Source: Diplonema japonicum
Taxonomy: Eukaryota; Euglenozoa; Diplonemea; Diplonemida; Diplonemidae
Length of the DNA: 64,000 nt
Direction of reading: 5' to 3'
Assembly: GCA_964019335.1 (NCBI GenBank)
Contig: OZ025692.1
Location: 441,501 to 505,500, forward strand
Position numbers and translations under genes: made by a program. Of the stretch, positions 1-15,000 are shown one piece after another. Under the pieces are notes generated by a model. It was not told the origin of the DNA, did not search any database, and worked only from the letters and a program-made list of their open reading frames with translations. Each line of letters starts with the position of its first letter. The first letter of the stretch is position 1.

Positions 1-3000
1 CCCTGTGTGGCGGTAGTGTCAGCCACACAGTACTGGCCGCTTGACGTGCACGTAGCGTAGTTATTCGTGCAAGCAGTGCTGCCGTAAGTGCACACTGCAG
101 GAGCTGCAATCTGTGTGCCTTGTCCGTCCCCAACACACTCACAGGACCAGTCGCCCATCACATCCTGTCGAGGGTCCTTGCACACCTGCCCCTTCTTAGA
201 GCACTCCGTCTGAAGTTGGCACTCGTCGATTAGGCATGTTGCACGCTGAGCAATGGCCTTCTGTCCCGTGGCAGGGGTGACACACACGCACTGCCAGTCG
301 CCGGTAGTGCTCAGGTTCGGGTCATCGCAGGTCTGACCAGCGCTTGTACACGTCTGGAAGTTGTCCACGCACTCACCCTGCCAAGAACAGTCAGCAGTCC
401 TACCGCGTGCCTGACCGACGGCAGGCGACACACAGTTGCACCTCCAGTCGCCTGTCGAGTTCGCGAACGGTGCGTCGTCGGTGCAGGTCTGGCCGACAGC
501 CGAGCAGGTCTTCTGCCCAATGGTCCCAGCAGCACACTCGTCGACAACGCAGTTGGCAGGCTTCATGGTAGCCGACGTGCCCATGGGGTTGACGCACATG
601 CACTGCCAGTCGTTTGCCTTCATCTCATCGGGGTCGACACAAGCCTGGCCCACACCATTGCACACGCTTGCATGAATGGCGCACTCTCCAGTGAACACAC
701 AGTTGTTTGCAACGGCAGCTATGGCACTACCAGTGCTAGAGCCAGCGCATCGGCACATCCAGTCACCCTGTGAAATAAAGTATTTTGAGGAAAAAAAAGA
801 ATGCATACCCTGATGTCGTCACTTGGGTTGGGGTCAACACATGTCTGTCCCACAGCGTGGCACACTCTACCGTTGTCCTCGCACTCATTCACGATACATG
901 TTGCAGATCGCGCGCGTGCACTGCCCGTGCCCGTCGTGCACTCGCATTTCCAGTCATCCAGGGAAAGAGGGGATCTGTTAGGGTCCACACACTGCTGCTT
1001 GTTGCCGCACTTGTACCCGTTGGCGATGCACTCGTCGAGCGTGCAGTTCGCAGCCTCTCTCAGCGACCTACCCACAGCAGGCTCTAGACAGTTGCATTCC
1101 CAGTTGTTCAAAGAATTTGTGTTGGAGTCCAAGCAGTACTGCCCCTGAGAGGTGCAGATACGCGAGTTCTGTACGCACTCGCCAACAAAGTTGCATTCAG
1201 CAAGAGTGCCAGCGGCGGATCCTGATGAAACAGGCACACACTCGCACCTCCAGTCGCCAAGAGAGGTGGGGCTAGTGTTGGGATCCTTGCACCTCTGTCC
1301 AGCAGAGGAGCACAGCAACGCGGCGACACTGTTCCCCTTGCATTCGTCTTGAACGCAGAAAGCCGGGGAGACAGGTGACGGACTGCCCGACTGGGTTCCA
1401 ACACACTCACACTGCCAGTCGCCAGGTGCGTTCTCGTTAGGGTCAACACACGTCTGGCCGGCGGCTGTGCACGTCCTGAAGTTGTCTTTGCATTCACCCC
1501 TCCAAGCGCAGGTAGCTGCACCACGGTCCTTCGTGCCGGTGCCATCAACGCAGCGACACTCCCAGTCATTCAGCTTGTTTGCACTGACATCCTTGTCGTA
1601 GCACACTTGGCCGGCAGCGGTGCATACGGAACCAAAGGTGATACACTCATCTAATGTGCATGTAGCCGCAGAGCCCACCATCTTCCCTACCATCGGAGGC
1701 ACGCACGAGCACATCCAGTCTCCCACTCTTGTCTCGTCGGGGTCGATGCAAGTCTGGCCTTGATCGGTGCAGGTCCTGGAGTTGACGTTGCACTCGCCAG
1801 TGTAGGCGCATGCTGCCTGGCCAGCCACTTGCCTATTAGAAGCAGACTGTGCAGACCCCAGGCACGAGCACATCCAGTCACCAGTAGACACGGGGTCGAG
1901 GTTCGGATCGTGGCAGACTTGCCCAACACTAGTGCAGGTGATGTTGTTCTCACGGCATTCATCAAGTAAGCATTTTGCGGGTTTAGCAACAGCCACGCCA
2001 ACTGTGTTGTCGCCAGTGCATTTACACCTCCAGTCCCCGAGGCTCGTGTAGTCGGTGTTCGGGTCGTCGCACTCCTGACCCTGTGCAGTGCAGATCTGCC
2101 TGTTTGAAGTACACTCATCGAGCTGGCACTTAGCCACACCACCCACTTGGTTCCCTTCCGCAGGTGCAGCACATCTACAAGACCACCCAGAACCATCGCT
2201 TACGCACGCCTGCCCTGCTGCCGCACAAACGTTTGCGAACTGGTTGCACAAGCTACCTGTTGCGAATACACACGTAGCCGGTGCCATGAGCTTGCTGCCA
2301 CTTCCACTACCATCACACTTGCACACCCAGTCATTGTTGGTTCTGAGGCTGTTGTCTTCGCACGCTTGTCCCTTGTTGGTGCAGATGTCACTCTTCACAG
2401 TGCACTCATCAATTTCGCACACAGCCTGCGACCTCGGCAGTGTAGGTGTACCGGCAGCCACCTTAGCAGGCTCAACACAGATGCAGTACCAGTCATCCAC
2501 AGCAGGGCTCGGGTCCATGCAAGCCTGCCCCACTGCCGAGCATGTCTGAGCATTTTGGGAACATTCCCCTGTGAAGGAACAAGAGGCAACAGAAGCTTTA
2601 GCAGAACCCGTCGACGTACCAGCGCACTGACAGGCCCAGTCACCTAGGCTGCTAGGGTCAGTGTTACGGTCAATGCACTTTTGCCCTGCGTTCATGCAAA
2701 TTTGCCCGTTGAGAACGCACTCGTCCAGAACACATTGCGCGGCACGTGCCCTGGCAACACCTGAAGCGTCGCCCGTGCACCTGCACACCCAGTCACCGGT
2801 GCTTGTGGGGCTTGTATCGGGATCGATGCAGTTCTGGCCGTTCCTAGTGCATATGGCACTGTTGATCGAACACTCATCAAGGATGCATGTAGCAACAGCG
2901 CCCGTTGCAGTCCCAGTCTGGGGTGCAATGCACAAGCAGTCGAAAGCGGTGGTGCTGGAGCCTCTGCAGGCCTGTCCTTTGCTAGTGCAGGTACTTGCCG

Positions 3001-6000
3001 ACGTTTGACAGGCGTCCGAGGCAGGGTAGTTGCAGTTTGCCTTCCGGCCAACAGCTTCATCATTGGCTGAGCCCTGGCACACACACTTCCAATTGTTGAT
3101 CGAAGCAGTAGTCTTCACGGGGTCAACACACAGCTGTCCCTGCGAGGTGCATATGGTGCCCTTCGTTAAGCACTCGTCGTACTCACACGAAGCAACAATC
3201 CCGACAGCTCTGCCAACTTGTGGGGCCTGGCACACGCACTCCCAATCCCCTGTGCGGGTGGCGTCGGGGTCCTGGCACCTCTGGTTTGATTGTTCGCATT
3301 TGTTACGGTTAACAGCGCAAGATTCGCACGTGGAGAGTCCGTCGCTGCTGAGGTCTGAGCCCGAGTAGCCGCACTCGTCAAGGATGCAGGTCGCTACGCT
3401 CTCGATAGCAGTGCCCGATGAAGGCAGCTTGCACTTACACAACCAGTCGCCCATTGAAGTCACGTTGGTGTTAGGATCAATACATTCTTGGTTCGCAGTG
3501 TCGCAGATGGCTTTGTTGGAAGCAATGGTGCACTCATCCAATGTGCACAACGCCCTCTGTGCAGTGGCTTCACCTATCTGGTTGCCGACGCACTGACACC
3601 TCCAGTTCCCGAGCGACGCAGAAGACGTGTCAGGATCAAAGCACGTCTGTCCAACGTCGACGCATTTCGATTTCTCAACTTGGCACTCGCCAGTCCACGC
3701 ACACATGGCAGGACTGCGGAGCGCAGTACCTGTACCGCTACCTCTGCACTCGCACCGCCAATCTCCGATGGAAGTCGGGCTAGTGTTAGGATCGCTGCAT
3801 TCCTGGCCCTCAGCGTGGCAGACGTTAGCATTCTCAATGCACTCGTCCAGAACACAGCTCCTTGAGGCCGAAGCCACACCTGTGCCCTGAGTAGGGGGAA
3901 CGCACTGGCACTCCCAGTCGCCGTTCGTGGTGGGGTTAGGATCGTTGCAGGCTTGACCTGCCGCAGAACACGTCGATGCGAAGGTCTGACACTCCCCTTC
4001 GGAATACGTGCAGACTGCTGCAATGCCTCGTGCAGACCCACTTCCTGCACCAAAGCAGTTACACGTCCAGTCGTCGGTGCTCTCGGGGTGAGTGTCGGGG
4101 TCGATGCAAGACTGGCCAACAGAGGTACAGACGCTCCCCTTCTGCAAACACTCGTCCAACTGGCAGTTAGCAGCAGACCTGGTAGCGTTGTTACCTGTCT
4201 GCGGCAGGATGCAGATGCACATCCAGTTGTTTGCCACACTTGTATCAGGGTCCACGCACGTCTGCCCAACGGATGTACACGTTCCGGAGTTACTGACACA
4301 TTCCCCAACAAAGCTGCATGTTGCGGCAGTTGCAACCCCCCTGCCGACCAAGGGATCAGCACACTCGCAGTACCAGTCACCCTGCACCAAGGGACTCTTG
4401 TTCGGGTCGGTGCAAATTTGATCGGCATTCTCACAGGTGCGGCGATTCTCAATACACTCATCGTACTCACAGACAGCAACGGTAGCAATGTCAGATCCAG
4501 TGTAAGGGGGCACGCAACGGCACTCCCAGTTACCTGCGCGCGTTTGGTCGGGGTCCATGCAATACTGTCCAGAACTTGCACACGTGAGGTAGCCACTGGC
4601 ACACTCGCCGGTATATTCGCACTGTGCCGTCATCATCAGCGCTTCTCCGCTAGCTGACCCAGCGCAGGTGCAGTACCAGTCATTCCTGGAAGTGGGATCC
4701 TGGTTCTTGTCAATACAGATCTGGCCGACACTCGCACAGACTTGCCTGTTGGATTCAATAGAACACTCGTCCAAAGTGCACACAGCAGCCTTGCCCACAG
4801 CCGACCCAGACTCTTGGGAACCGGTGCACTCGCAGGTCCAGTCATTCAGGCTATCAGCGAAGGTTTTTGGGTCAACGCACCTCTGGCCGACGGACACGCA
4901 AATGTAACCATTATCGACACACTCATCAAGGACGCACGTGGCAGGCTGGCCAGTAGCCGCGCCAACCAAGGGGGTGACACAGCTGCATTCCCAATCATCC
5001 GCCTTATTCTGGTTGCGGTCGATACAGGTCTGCCCCTTGGTGGTGCAGACTGCACTGTTGCTCGGGTTTGTACATTCACCAATGTAGGTGCAGGTCGCGA
5101 CCTCCCCAAAGGGGACTACGCTGGTGTTTGTCGCCTGCCCTGCACATTTACATATCCAGTCATTGCGGCTAGTCGCGTTCTTGTTAGTGTCCTCACAGGT
5201 CTGTCCCGCAGCACTGCACAGGCTGCCGTAGATAAGGCACTCATCGAAGGTGCACACAGCAGCGTTTGTGACTTCGCCGCCGAGGTATGGAGTGATGCAG
5301 AGACAGCCCCAGTCATTCGACGTGGTCAAGTCTGGGTCACGGCAGGCCTGACCAGCGGCAGTGCATGTCGAGGCTTTCGTGATGCATTCGCCCTCATACA
5401 CGCAGTCAGCGACAGCAGCAGTTGCTGAACCAGTGCCAGACCCTTCACACTCGCACTTCCAGTTATTGAGGGCCAGGGGGTTCGTGTCGGGATCCACACA
5501 GCGCTGCCCGCTTCTAGCACAAATCAGACCGTCTTGTAGGCACTCATCGAGGATACAGGGAGCAGGTTTGCCCTTCCTGGAACCTGCCTGCGGGAAAACG
5601 CACTGGCACATCCAGTCACCGTCCACTGCTGATGACGGGTCGTAACAAGTCTGCCCGGCGGCCGAACAGATATTATTATTGGCAATGCATTCGCCAGTCC
5701 ACGCGCAAGTAGCAACACCACCCCTCTGGGAGCCACTAGAAGAAAGGCCAACACAGTCGCACTGCCAGTCAGCAGTTCCAAGAGGGGTGACAGTAGGGTC
5801 ACGGCAAGTCTGACCGACATTGGTGCATGTCTTGCCGTTCTGTTTGCACTCATCTTTCAAACACGTTGCCGGCCTGCCGACCTGTCGGCCCTCCTGGTCT
5901 CCAACGCACACGCACTCCCAGTCACCGACGCGCGTGGTGTCGGGGTCACGGCAAGCCTGGCCTGCAGTCGAGCAAGTGACAGCGTTAGCAATGCACTCGC

Positions 6001-9000
6001 CAACATGGCTACAGGTAGCAATCTGCGCTCTGCTCGTGCCTGTCGCGGGGGCGAGGCACTGACACTCCCAGTCATTGAGGCTAGTCGGTAATTGTATGGG
6101 GTCGAAGCAGATCTGTCCAACGGCATTGCAAGTTGCAGCGTTTAAGATGCATTCATCAAGCACGCAGGTAGCAACCCTACCCGTCGCACGACCTGTCAGG
6201 TCACCGACGCAAACACATTCCCAGTCACCATTGCTGGAGGGGTTGGGGTCATTGCACGACTGTCCAGCAGCATTACACGTGGGGGCATTCGCTTCGCATT
6301 CTCCAACCTCCACACACGTGGCGGTGTTGCCCTGCTGCTGTCCCGTGGCACCCACGCAGTTGCAAACCCAGTCATTCAGCGATGAGGGGTCCCTCACCAG
6401 GTCCTGACACTCTTGTCCAACAGCATTGCAGACTTGCTTGTTGGCTATACACTCGTCGAGGATGCATACAGCCTGAGCGGCAACAGCTTCACCGACGCGG
6501 CTGCTTCCCTGGCACTTGCACATCCAATCACCCCTCGCCGCGGGGAGCTGGTTGGGATCCACACAGATTTGACTTACCGCGCTGCAAAGATCTCTCTGTT
6601 GCAGGCACTCGTCAATCATGCAGTTCTCAGCTATCCCACCGCTCTTCTTACCAGGGTTGGCAAGAGGGCTGTAGGAAACACATCGGCACTCCCAGTTGTC
6701 GCGCACGTTGGTCAACGGGTCGAAGCACGTTTGGCCTGCTCGGTTGCAGATTGTCGCACGCTGTTCGCACTCGTTTGTGTACGTGCACACGGCAGGTTTT
6801 GCAACTGCTCTGCCAACCCCTGTGCCACCGCCACCGCTGCAGTCGCATTCCCAGTTACCAGTCGATCCAGTTGCTTTGTTGGTGTCAATACAGACCTGCC
6901 CCACATTAGAGCAGACGGTGCCGTACAGGATGCACTCATCTAGCTCGCACTCAACTGACGTGTGAGAAGTCTGATCAATTTTGCTGTAGGGCCACACGCA
7001 CTGGCAGTAAGCATTGTTAGGGATACTCTCCTCAGGGTCGACACAAGTCTGTCCCTTAGCCCTGCACTGGGTGTTGTACAAATCCTGGCAGTCTTGCGGG
7101 AAAACACAAGTGGCTCTCTGTGCGACCATTTGGCCGGTGCCCGACCCTTGGCACAAGCAGTACCAGTCTCCGATTGTAGCAGCGCTCGTGTCAGGGTCAA
7201 TACACCTCTGACCCACCTCAGTGCATACAACGCCGTTCGCAAGACATTCATCCAAGATGCATGTCGCCACGCCACCAATTGTGAACCCGCCGTTCGCACC
7301 GCCACTGCACTGGCAACCCCAATCGTCGAGGCTGGTACTCTTCTTGTTCCTGTCAACGCAGATCTGGTTTGCGGCAGCACAGATATCGTTCTTCTCAATA
7401 CACTCATCGTGCTCGCAGTCGGTGGAATAGTTACCTGTCTTCTCACCTGTAGACTGACCAATGCACTTACACTTGAATGTGCTGCCATCAGGCTCACACG
7501 TCTGGCCGTGTGTGGTACAAATGTGAGAGTTCTCCGCACAAGAACCACTGAACGAGCATGAGGCGAACTTAGCCCTGGCAGCACCAATGGCTGGGGACGG
7601 ACAGACACAGGTCCAATCACCCGTCTTGCTCGGCACAGGGGTAGGGTCACTGCACAACTGCCCGTAGCTGGCACAGACAGACCAGTACTCATTGCATTCA
7701 TCATGCTGGCAGGTCGCTGGCAGCCCAACGCGAGAGCCGTTCTGAGGGGACACGCACATGCACATCCAGTCACCAGCGACATTAGGGTTGGGGTCGTAGC
7801 ACGTCTGCCCAGCGGTAGTACAAATCGATGATTTCTCGACACACTCACCTTGGAAGGCGCACAGTGCAGGCTTGGCAACAGCCTCGCCAACTGCAGGCGT
7901 CGCACATTGGCACATCCAGTCACCGGTGTTTCTAGGATCAGTGTTAGGGTCCAAGCACAGCTGCCCAGCCTTGCTGCAGATATGACGGTTTTCGTCACAT
8001 TCGTCAAGAATGCATGTTGCGGCATCGCCGACCTTTGACGTTAGCCTGTGCGGAGGCACACAAGAGCACTGCCAGGTGTTCCCACTGCCAAGCTGGTTGG
8101 GAGTAGGGTCGCGGCAAGTCTGGCCAGCAGAGGTGCATGTTGCAAAGTTCGTTCTGCAGCCGCCCTGCCACTGGCAGGTTGCTGTTGCGCGGAGAGCAAA
8201 CCCAGTGGCTGGTTCCACACAGTTGCAGGTCCAGTCGTCGAGACTCGAAGGCGCCATGTTGGGGTCATTGCACACTTGACCCACCGCAAGACAGGTGGCG
8301 CGGTTGACCTTGCACTCGTCGATGATGCACGTTGCAGGCATAGCAGATGCAGTACCTTCCGCGTCGGAACCTTGGCAGTTGCAGCTCCAGTCGCCCACGC
8401 TGTCGGGCGAATGGTTGGGGTCAACACACACTTGGCTGACTGTCGTGCATACTGCATTGTTAACAATGCACTCGTCAAGCAAGCAGCTCGCCGAAGTCCC
8501 AGTGGAGCGACCCTGCCCGATGAGGCACAGGCACTCCCAGTCGCCAGAGATGTTGATATCAGGGTCGTTGCACGTCTGTCCCTTCTCAGTGCAGGTTGAG
8601 TAACGTGTGACGCACTCGCCCTTCCACTGGCACACCGCAGGCTTCCCCACGGCAGAACCCACCTGCGGTTCAGGGCAGTTACACGTCCAGTCTCCAAGGT
8701 CCGTCGAGCCTTGGTTGGGGTCATTGCAGACCTGGCCGACAGCCGTGCACTCGGAAGCATGAATCAAGCACTCATCAAGAACACAAGCCGCGACCCTGCC
8801 AATGGCATCAGCACCAACCGATGGCGGAATACATCTGCACACCCAGTCGTTGCTCCGGGTGGAGACATCGAAGCAAGCCTGGCCCGCAGTTGCGCACGTA
8901 AGACTGTTCGCGATACATTCTCCTGTAGCCGTACATGTCGCCACAGTGGCGCGTGCTGAGCCGGTAGATGAGCCTGTACACATGCACTCCCAGCCGGACT

Positions 9001-12000
9001 TCGCAAGAGGCGACGTGTTGGGGTCACGGCATGACTGACCTGCGGCAAGGCAGATCTGCTGGTTGTCAACACACTCGTCAAGTACAGCAAGGTTTCTGAC
9101 AGGGATGAGCACTTCATTCTGGTTCCTGTACTCCTCGTCTGTGGACAGGAGCGAGTTCAGAATTACGTCGTATATGATGTCAGCGTCGTCCAGACCGTCG
9201 TCGACACCAGTGATGGTGATGGTCCTTTCGATGCTCCACGTGGCGGAGGTGAACAGGAGGTATTCGGGATTGGCCGCACCTTCCGTCTTATCGGTCACGT
9301 TGACGGTGAGCGACACACCTGCCTGCGGCTGGCTCCCTAGCTTTACGTAAATTCGTGTCGAAGTTCCATCCTCCGATGTCTCGAGTGTGTCGCTGCGCCA
9401 CACGAGGCCAGCGACGTCATCGTCAAGGTTCCTAACAACCATGTCGGGGGGGTTCACAATCGCGTTGTATATAAGATCGTTACTGACGCAAGGGGCAGTC
9501 AGCACGGTGTAGACTTGGGTACCGTCCGCAATATCATCGTTAACGGCAGTGACTGTCACTGTCTGGGGGGTGTTCCATGTTGCCGCAGAGAAAATCAGAC
9601 TGGCGGGAGTAACTAAGCCCTCTGTGGGATCTTCGCTCGACAGCCCGATAGTGACATCAGAGGTGGGGCTGCTGGTCAGTGAGATTTCGAACTCAGCAAT
9701 GCCCGCGAAGTAAGGAGTGTTTGCAGTGACACCTTCGGTGGTGGTGAGGCTCCCAGTGCAGTTGTCGTTGCATTTGCCTTCAGAGCCAAGCACAACGTGG
9801 TCGGTGCTGTTAACTTCCGTAGGGCACCAGTAGTCGCCACCCAGCACAGGCTGCGCACACGTTGTGTACATTACACCTTCAGAGATGAACGGGAAAATGC
9901 AACGCTTGCCGTGAACAAGGGGTGTTGCGGTGTTATCCACGTAGCAGCCACCGATGGTGGGACGGACCTTCGCGCCTGCGTAGTCGTCGTCCATGTTAAC
10001 GACAGAGACGGTGCTCATAGTGACCATCCCGCTGTATACCATGTCATCGCTCACCGCAGGGTCTAGGAAGATTTGGTACGGCTGGTTGCCGTCTGCGAAG
10101 GAGTCATCAACCCCAGTGATGTTGACGAACTGCCTCGTCTGCCAGTTGAACTGGTTGAAGATCAGAATTGAAGGGAAGACGGAACCCTCTGTGAGCTTGC
10201 TCGAGACAACTCCAATCTGGACAGGCCCCACGGGCTGGCTGCCGAGGTTGACGCTGAATAAGGCCATCCCACCTGCCTCAGTGGTCTCCAGGTTTACGAT
10301 GTCATAGACCAGAATCGATGCAGTATCGTCATCTGCGTTAGAAAGGCGTCGTGTCTGCGACTGGATGCTGCCGTAGATAGGGTCGATGCTGGCAATGCTG
10401 AAGGACACACTGTACGCGACATCACCGTCGTCAACATCGTCGTTGATACCGGTGATGGTCACTGTCTTGGGCTGGTCCCACATGGAAGGCACCCATTCCA
10501 ACACCAGCTGTGTGAGCTGCCCTGCCTGTCTTTGCTCGCTCACAAGACCCTCGCTTGGGTTACTTGTTGTCACAGTCACTCGCACAGGGTTCTCGGGCTG
10601 CGTCATGAGTTTGATGATAAATTCTTGCGCAGTGCCTGTCTCACTTGTTTCGTACACATTAGTCGCCGGTAAGTTGCCGTCAGGGTCACCCGGTGTGGTG
10701 ATGGACACACCAGCGGTATCATCGTCTTCGTTAACAACCACTACGTCGATAGGGTTGATCGAGTTGTAGTTCGCATCCTGCGAGATGGAGGGCAGCGTTT
10801 GGATGGTATAGGTAATGTCGCCGTCGTCGATGTTGTCGTCAACCCCAACGATGGTGACCGTGTACTCTGTGGTGATGGGCGCATTCTCAACGAAGACAAT
10901 GGTCGCTGCCTGCCCAGTGCCGAGGGCACCCTCTGTCGCGTCCCCTATCACGAGGTCGACGGAGACATTCTTTTCGGGAATGCTGTTCAGCGCGAACCTG
11001 AACGTCGCACTGGACCCAGACTCATGCGTCCTCAGCGTAGTGTCCAGCACCTTGATGCCCGGCTTGTCGATGTCAATGTTAGTCACGTTGACCTGTTGCT
11101 TGGGCAGCACCTTGTACTCCATATCAAAGGTGCTCGGGTCGTTGATGGCCACGTCGATGGAGACCAAAGGGTCCACGACCTCGATGATGTTGTCGGGCAT
11201 GCCCGTGATGGTGACGGTCTTTGGTGTCCTCCAGTCCATCTCATTGAACGCAAACGACAGCGGGCTCAAAGTTACCTCATCGGTGTCAGACGAAGGGTCC
11301 ACGCCCACCACGAAGTGGACCGAGGACTTCGGCTGTGTGCTCAAAACAACTGTGAAAGTAGTTGCGGTACCGTCTTCGGTCACGGAAAGGCCCGACTTGG
11401 GTGTCACTACGAAGCCAGCAACATCGTTGTCCGTATTCGTGAGCTGCAGGGATGGCTTCGACATCCCCGAGTAGACAGGGTCGAGACTAACAGCAGGGCG
11501 CACATCCACCGTGTACAGGACATCACCATCATCAATGAAATCGTCAACACCAGTGATGGTAAGAGTCTGCGTAGTGCTCCAGTCGAGCGACGTAAAAGTC
11601 ATGCTTACAGGGAACACAGTGCCCTCCTTGTCGTTCTGACTCTCGAAGGTGACGAGAACGTTAGCGAGAGGCTCACTTGTGAGAGAGACGGTGAACTCAG
11701 CAGTGTCACCAAGCTCGGAAGTTGCAGACATCATACTCATGCCCGTTGAGCCCGAGATGAAGATGCCTGCCGTGTCATCGTTGGTGTTCAAGCATGGCAC
11801 ATCGTTGGGGTCTAGGCCGTTGTACTTCTGGTCGACACTCATGACAGGTCCTACCTGCACAAGGTAACCGATATCACCGTCTTGGATATCGTCAGAGGCA
11901 CCTGTCACCGTCACACGCTGTGTGATATTCCAGGTGTTGGGGAAGAAGACAAGCGAGCCCGGACTAGTGGTACCCTCCGTAACGTCGTTGGATGTAACGT

Positions 12001-15000
12001 GCACTGTAACCTGGTCAGTGGGCTGCGTAGCAAGTACCACGTCAAAGTAGTTGGTCTCCTGTGCCTCAGATGTGATCAACTCCCCTGCGGGGCCCAACTT
12101 CACGGCGGGATCAATAACAACGGTGGGAACAGTCACGATAACCTCGGCGGTGTCATTGTCCTCGTTTCTGATGAGCACACCCGGGTGGAACAAGCCACTG
12201 TACGGTGCATCTATGGAGGTCACGGGTCCGATGGTCAGGTTGTACGTCTGGTCGTCGTCGTCAATGTAATCATCGACACCAGTAACGGTCACCGTTTGTA
12301 GTGTGTTCCAAGGGCGGCCGTTTGTGTTGTCGGTATCGAACTGCAACGTCAGAATCTCTGAAGGCACTAAGTTCCTTGCGTCCGACAGCAGACCTTCCGT
12401 GGGGTCAGACCTTATCTTCACATACACCGGGTTGACGGGCTTTGTGAGCAACTTGACCAGAACTTCACCAGTCGTCCCGATTTCAGAAGTCACGATGCCC
12501 GTCACAGGTGAGATGTCAAGCCCGGCCGTGTCCTCGTCAATGTTGGTAGCGTTGATGAAGATACCAGGCGCAGGAGGCCATGACATGTAGTTGGGGTCGG
12601 TGCTCCCGCAGTCGGTGATGATGATGTTGTACGGCTGGTCACCGTCGTCTATCCAGTCGTGGGTCCCGTTTACTTCGATGATCTTGCGCCTGTTCCAATT
12701 AGTGCTGTCGAACTCGAGGATTTTCGTGGCAGGGACCTGGATGTCCGCCTCCGTTGTGTCATCGGTGTTCACGCAAAACCTGACGACGGTGCCCACAGCG
12801 GGGATGCTCGTGAGCGTGATGTCGATCTTCTCGTTACCACAGGAGCTCATGCAACCCATGCCGAGCGGTGCACCCAGCTCCTTCGTGATGATCGAGTGGT
12901 TCGGGGAAAGCCAGATACCCGGCTTGTCATCGTCAAGATTGATAATCGACACATCGACCGGGTTCTGGTTGTTGTAGTTCGGGTCGGTGCTCACAGCGCT
13001 TGCCAAGTCGATGGTGTAGGCGATGTCGCCATCCTGCAGAGTGTCGTCGACACCGGACACAGTGATGAGCTGCTTGGAGTTCCATGTGATATTTGTGAAA
13101 ACGAGCTGTGTCAGCCCCACCTGGAGGATGCCCTCCGAGGTATCCTGCGACGTGATTCCAATAGTGACATCACCAGTGGGCTGCGAAGTGAGCACAACAG
13201 TGAAGGAGGTTGTCCCCAAGTTGCGCTCAGTTGTGGTCAGTCCCGAACTGGGCTCCACGAGAATGTCGGCAACATCATTATCCACGTTGAGCACCGTGAC
13301 GTTCGAGGCGTCGAGGCCAGAGTACTTGGCGTCTGTCGACACAGCGGGGTGGGTCCTGATGATGAATGTCTGATTCCCATCAGCAACGAACTCATCGACA
13401 CCACTGACAGTGAAGGTGCGCACGATGTCCCAGTTGGAGGCGGTGAATCTCACGTTGAGCGGTGTGACGGAGCCCTCAGTGATTTCCAGGGAGGAAACAT
13501 CGAGGCTCACGTCCGCCACGGGCTGCGAATTGAGAACAATAGTAAAGGTGTCGGAACCGCCCTCCTCGCTTGTGATGAGACCAGACGTAGGCGCCACAGT
13601 GATGCCGGCTGTGTCGTTGTCCGCATTTGTTACCCGCACGTCCGTAGTGCTGAGCCCGTCGTAGACAAGGTCGCCACTGATGAGCACGATAGTTACATTG
13701 AAGCCCACGTCGTCATCGTCGATGAAGTCATCGACACCCGTCACGGTGATTGTCTGTGGCGTACTCCAGGTCAGCGATGTGAATAACAAGCTGGATGGGG
13801 AGGTCGACCCTTCCAAGGGGTTCCTGCTGATGCCCTGCACCGTAACGTCTGACGTGGGCTCTGACAGCAGCACCACAGTGAACTCACCGCTGTTCCCTGT
13901 CTCCGAAACAGTAAGAGCAGTCGGTGTAACGAAGATGCCTGCCGTGTCGTCGTCGATGTTCGTGAAGTACGCGTCGTCGGGGTTCACGTTGTTGTACATG
14001 GGGTCCAGACTGGTGATGACAGACGTGACTGCTGTGAACGCCACGTTACCGTCGTCGATGAGGTCGTCGACACCTGTGAGGGTCACTACTGCGGGGACAT
14101 TCCATGTGGCCGCAGAGAAGGACAGAACAGTGGGTGCGATGAGACCTTCAGTCGTATCCGACGACGAGAGCATGATGGTGACGGCAGACGTGGGTTCACT
14201 GTTCAACACAACAGAGAAGGTTGCGGTGCCCCCTGCCTCAGTTGTCTGGCTTGTGATTGCAGTGACGGTAATTCCCACCTGGTCATTGTCGATGCACCTG
14301 ACGCTGACGTCAGGGGGGTTGTGCGTGTTGTAGTTAGCATCTGTGCTCACTGCCGCGGAGGTCATGATGGTGAAGGAGATGTCGCCGTCGTCGATGAACT
14401 CGTCAACACCTGAGATAGTGACCGTCTGCGGGACATCCCACGTGGTGGGCGTGAAAACCATTGGAATAGGCGTAGCGGTCGGTCCTACGGCGCCAACGGT
14501 CAGGAGACCTTCTGTGGTGTCCGAACTCGTCACTGTCATCGTCACCTGAGCGAGCGGCTGACTGCGTAGCACAACTGTGAACTCAGCCTTAGCGCCCGAA
14601 GCGTCCTCGAAGATCGTCAGTGCTGTGGCCCCAACAGGCAGAAGCGTAACTACAATATCCCTCACGTCGTCATCAGCGTTCGTGACTAGCACGTCGTTAG
14701 GGCTGAACTTCAGGAACTCTGCATCGCCGGAGACGGCCATGTTGACCGCGTAGTCGATGTCACCGTCGGCGACGTCGTCGTCGATGCCCTTCACGGTCAC
14801 TGTCTGAGGAACGGCCCACGTAGTTGGTGAGAAGATAAGCTGTGAGGGATCGACGTTACCCTCCGTCACGTCGCTGCTTGTGACGTCGATGGTGACATCA
14901 ACTGTTGGCTGCCCGATGAGGACAACTGTGTAAGTCGCTGAACCGCCTGCCTCTGTGGTCTGGAGCCTTACACCGCTTGGCGTGGTGATCACACCCACAC

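Noticed and set aside
12659-13786. 375-codon plus-strand reading frame, and similar long ones at 10799-11749, 15110-16102 and 21904-22917
   Set aside because: They are antisense to the giant and the 1478-residue genes. Their peptides mirror the repeat composition and carry no domain or initiation context.
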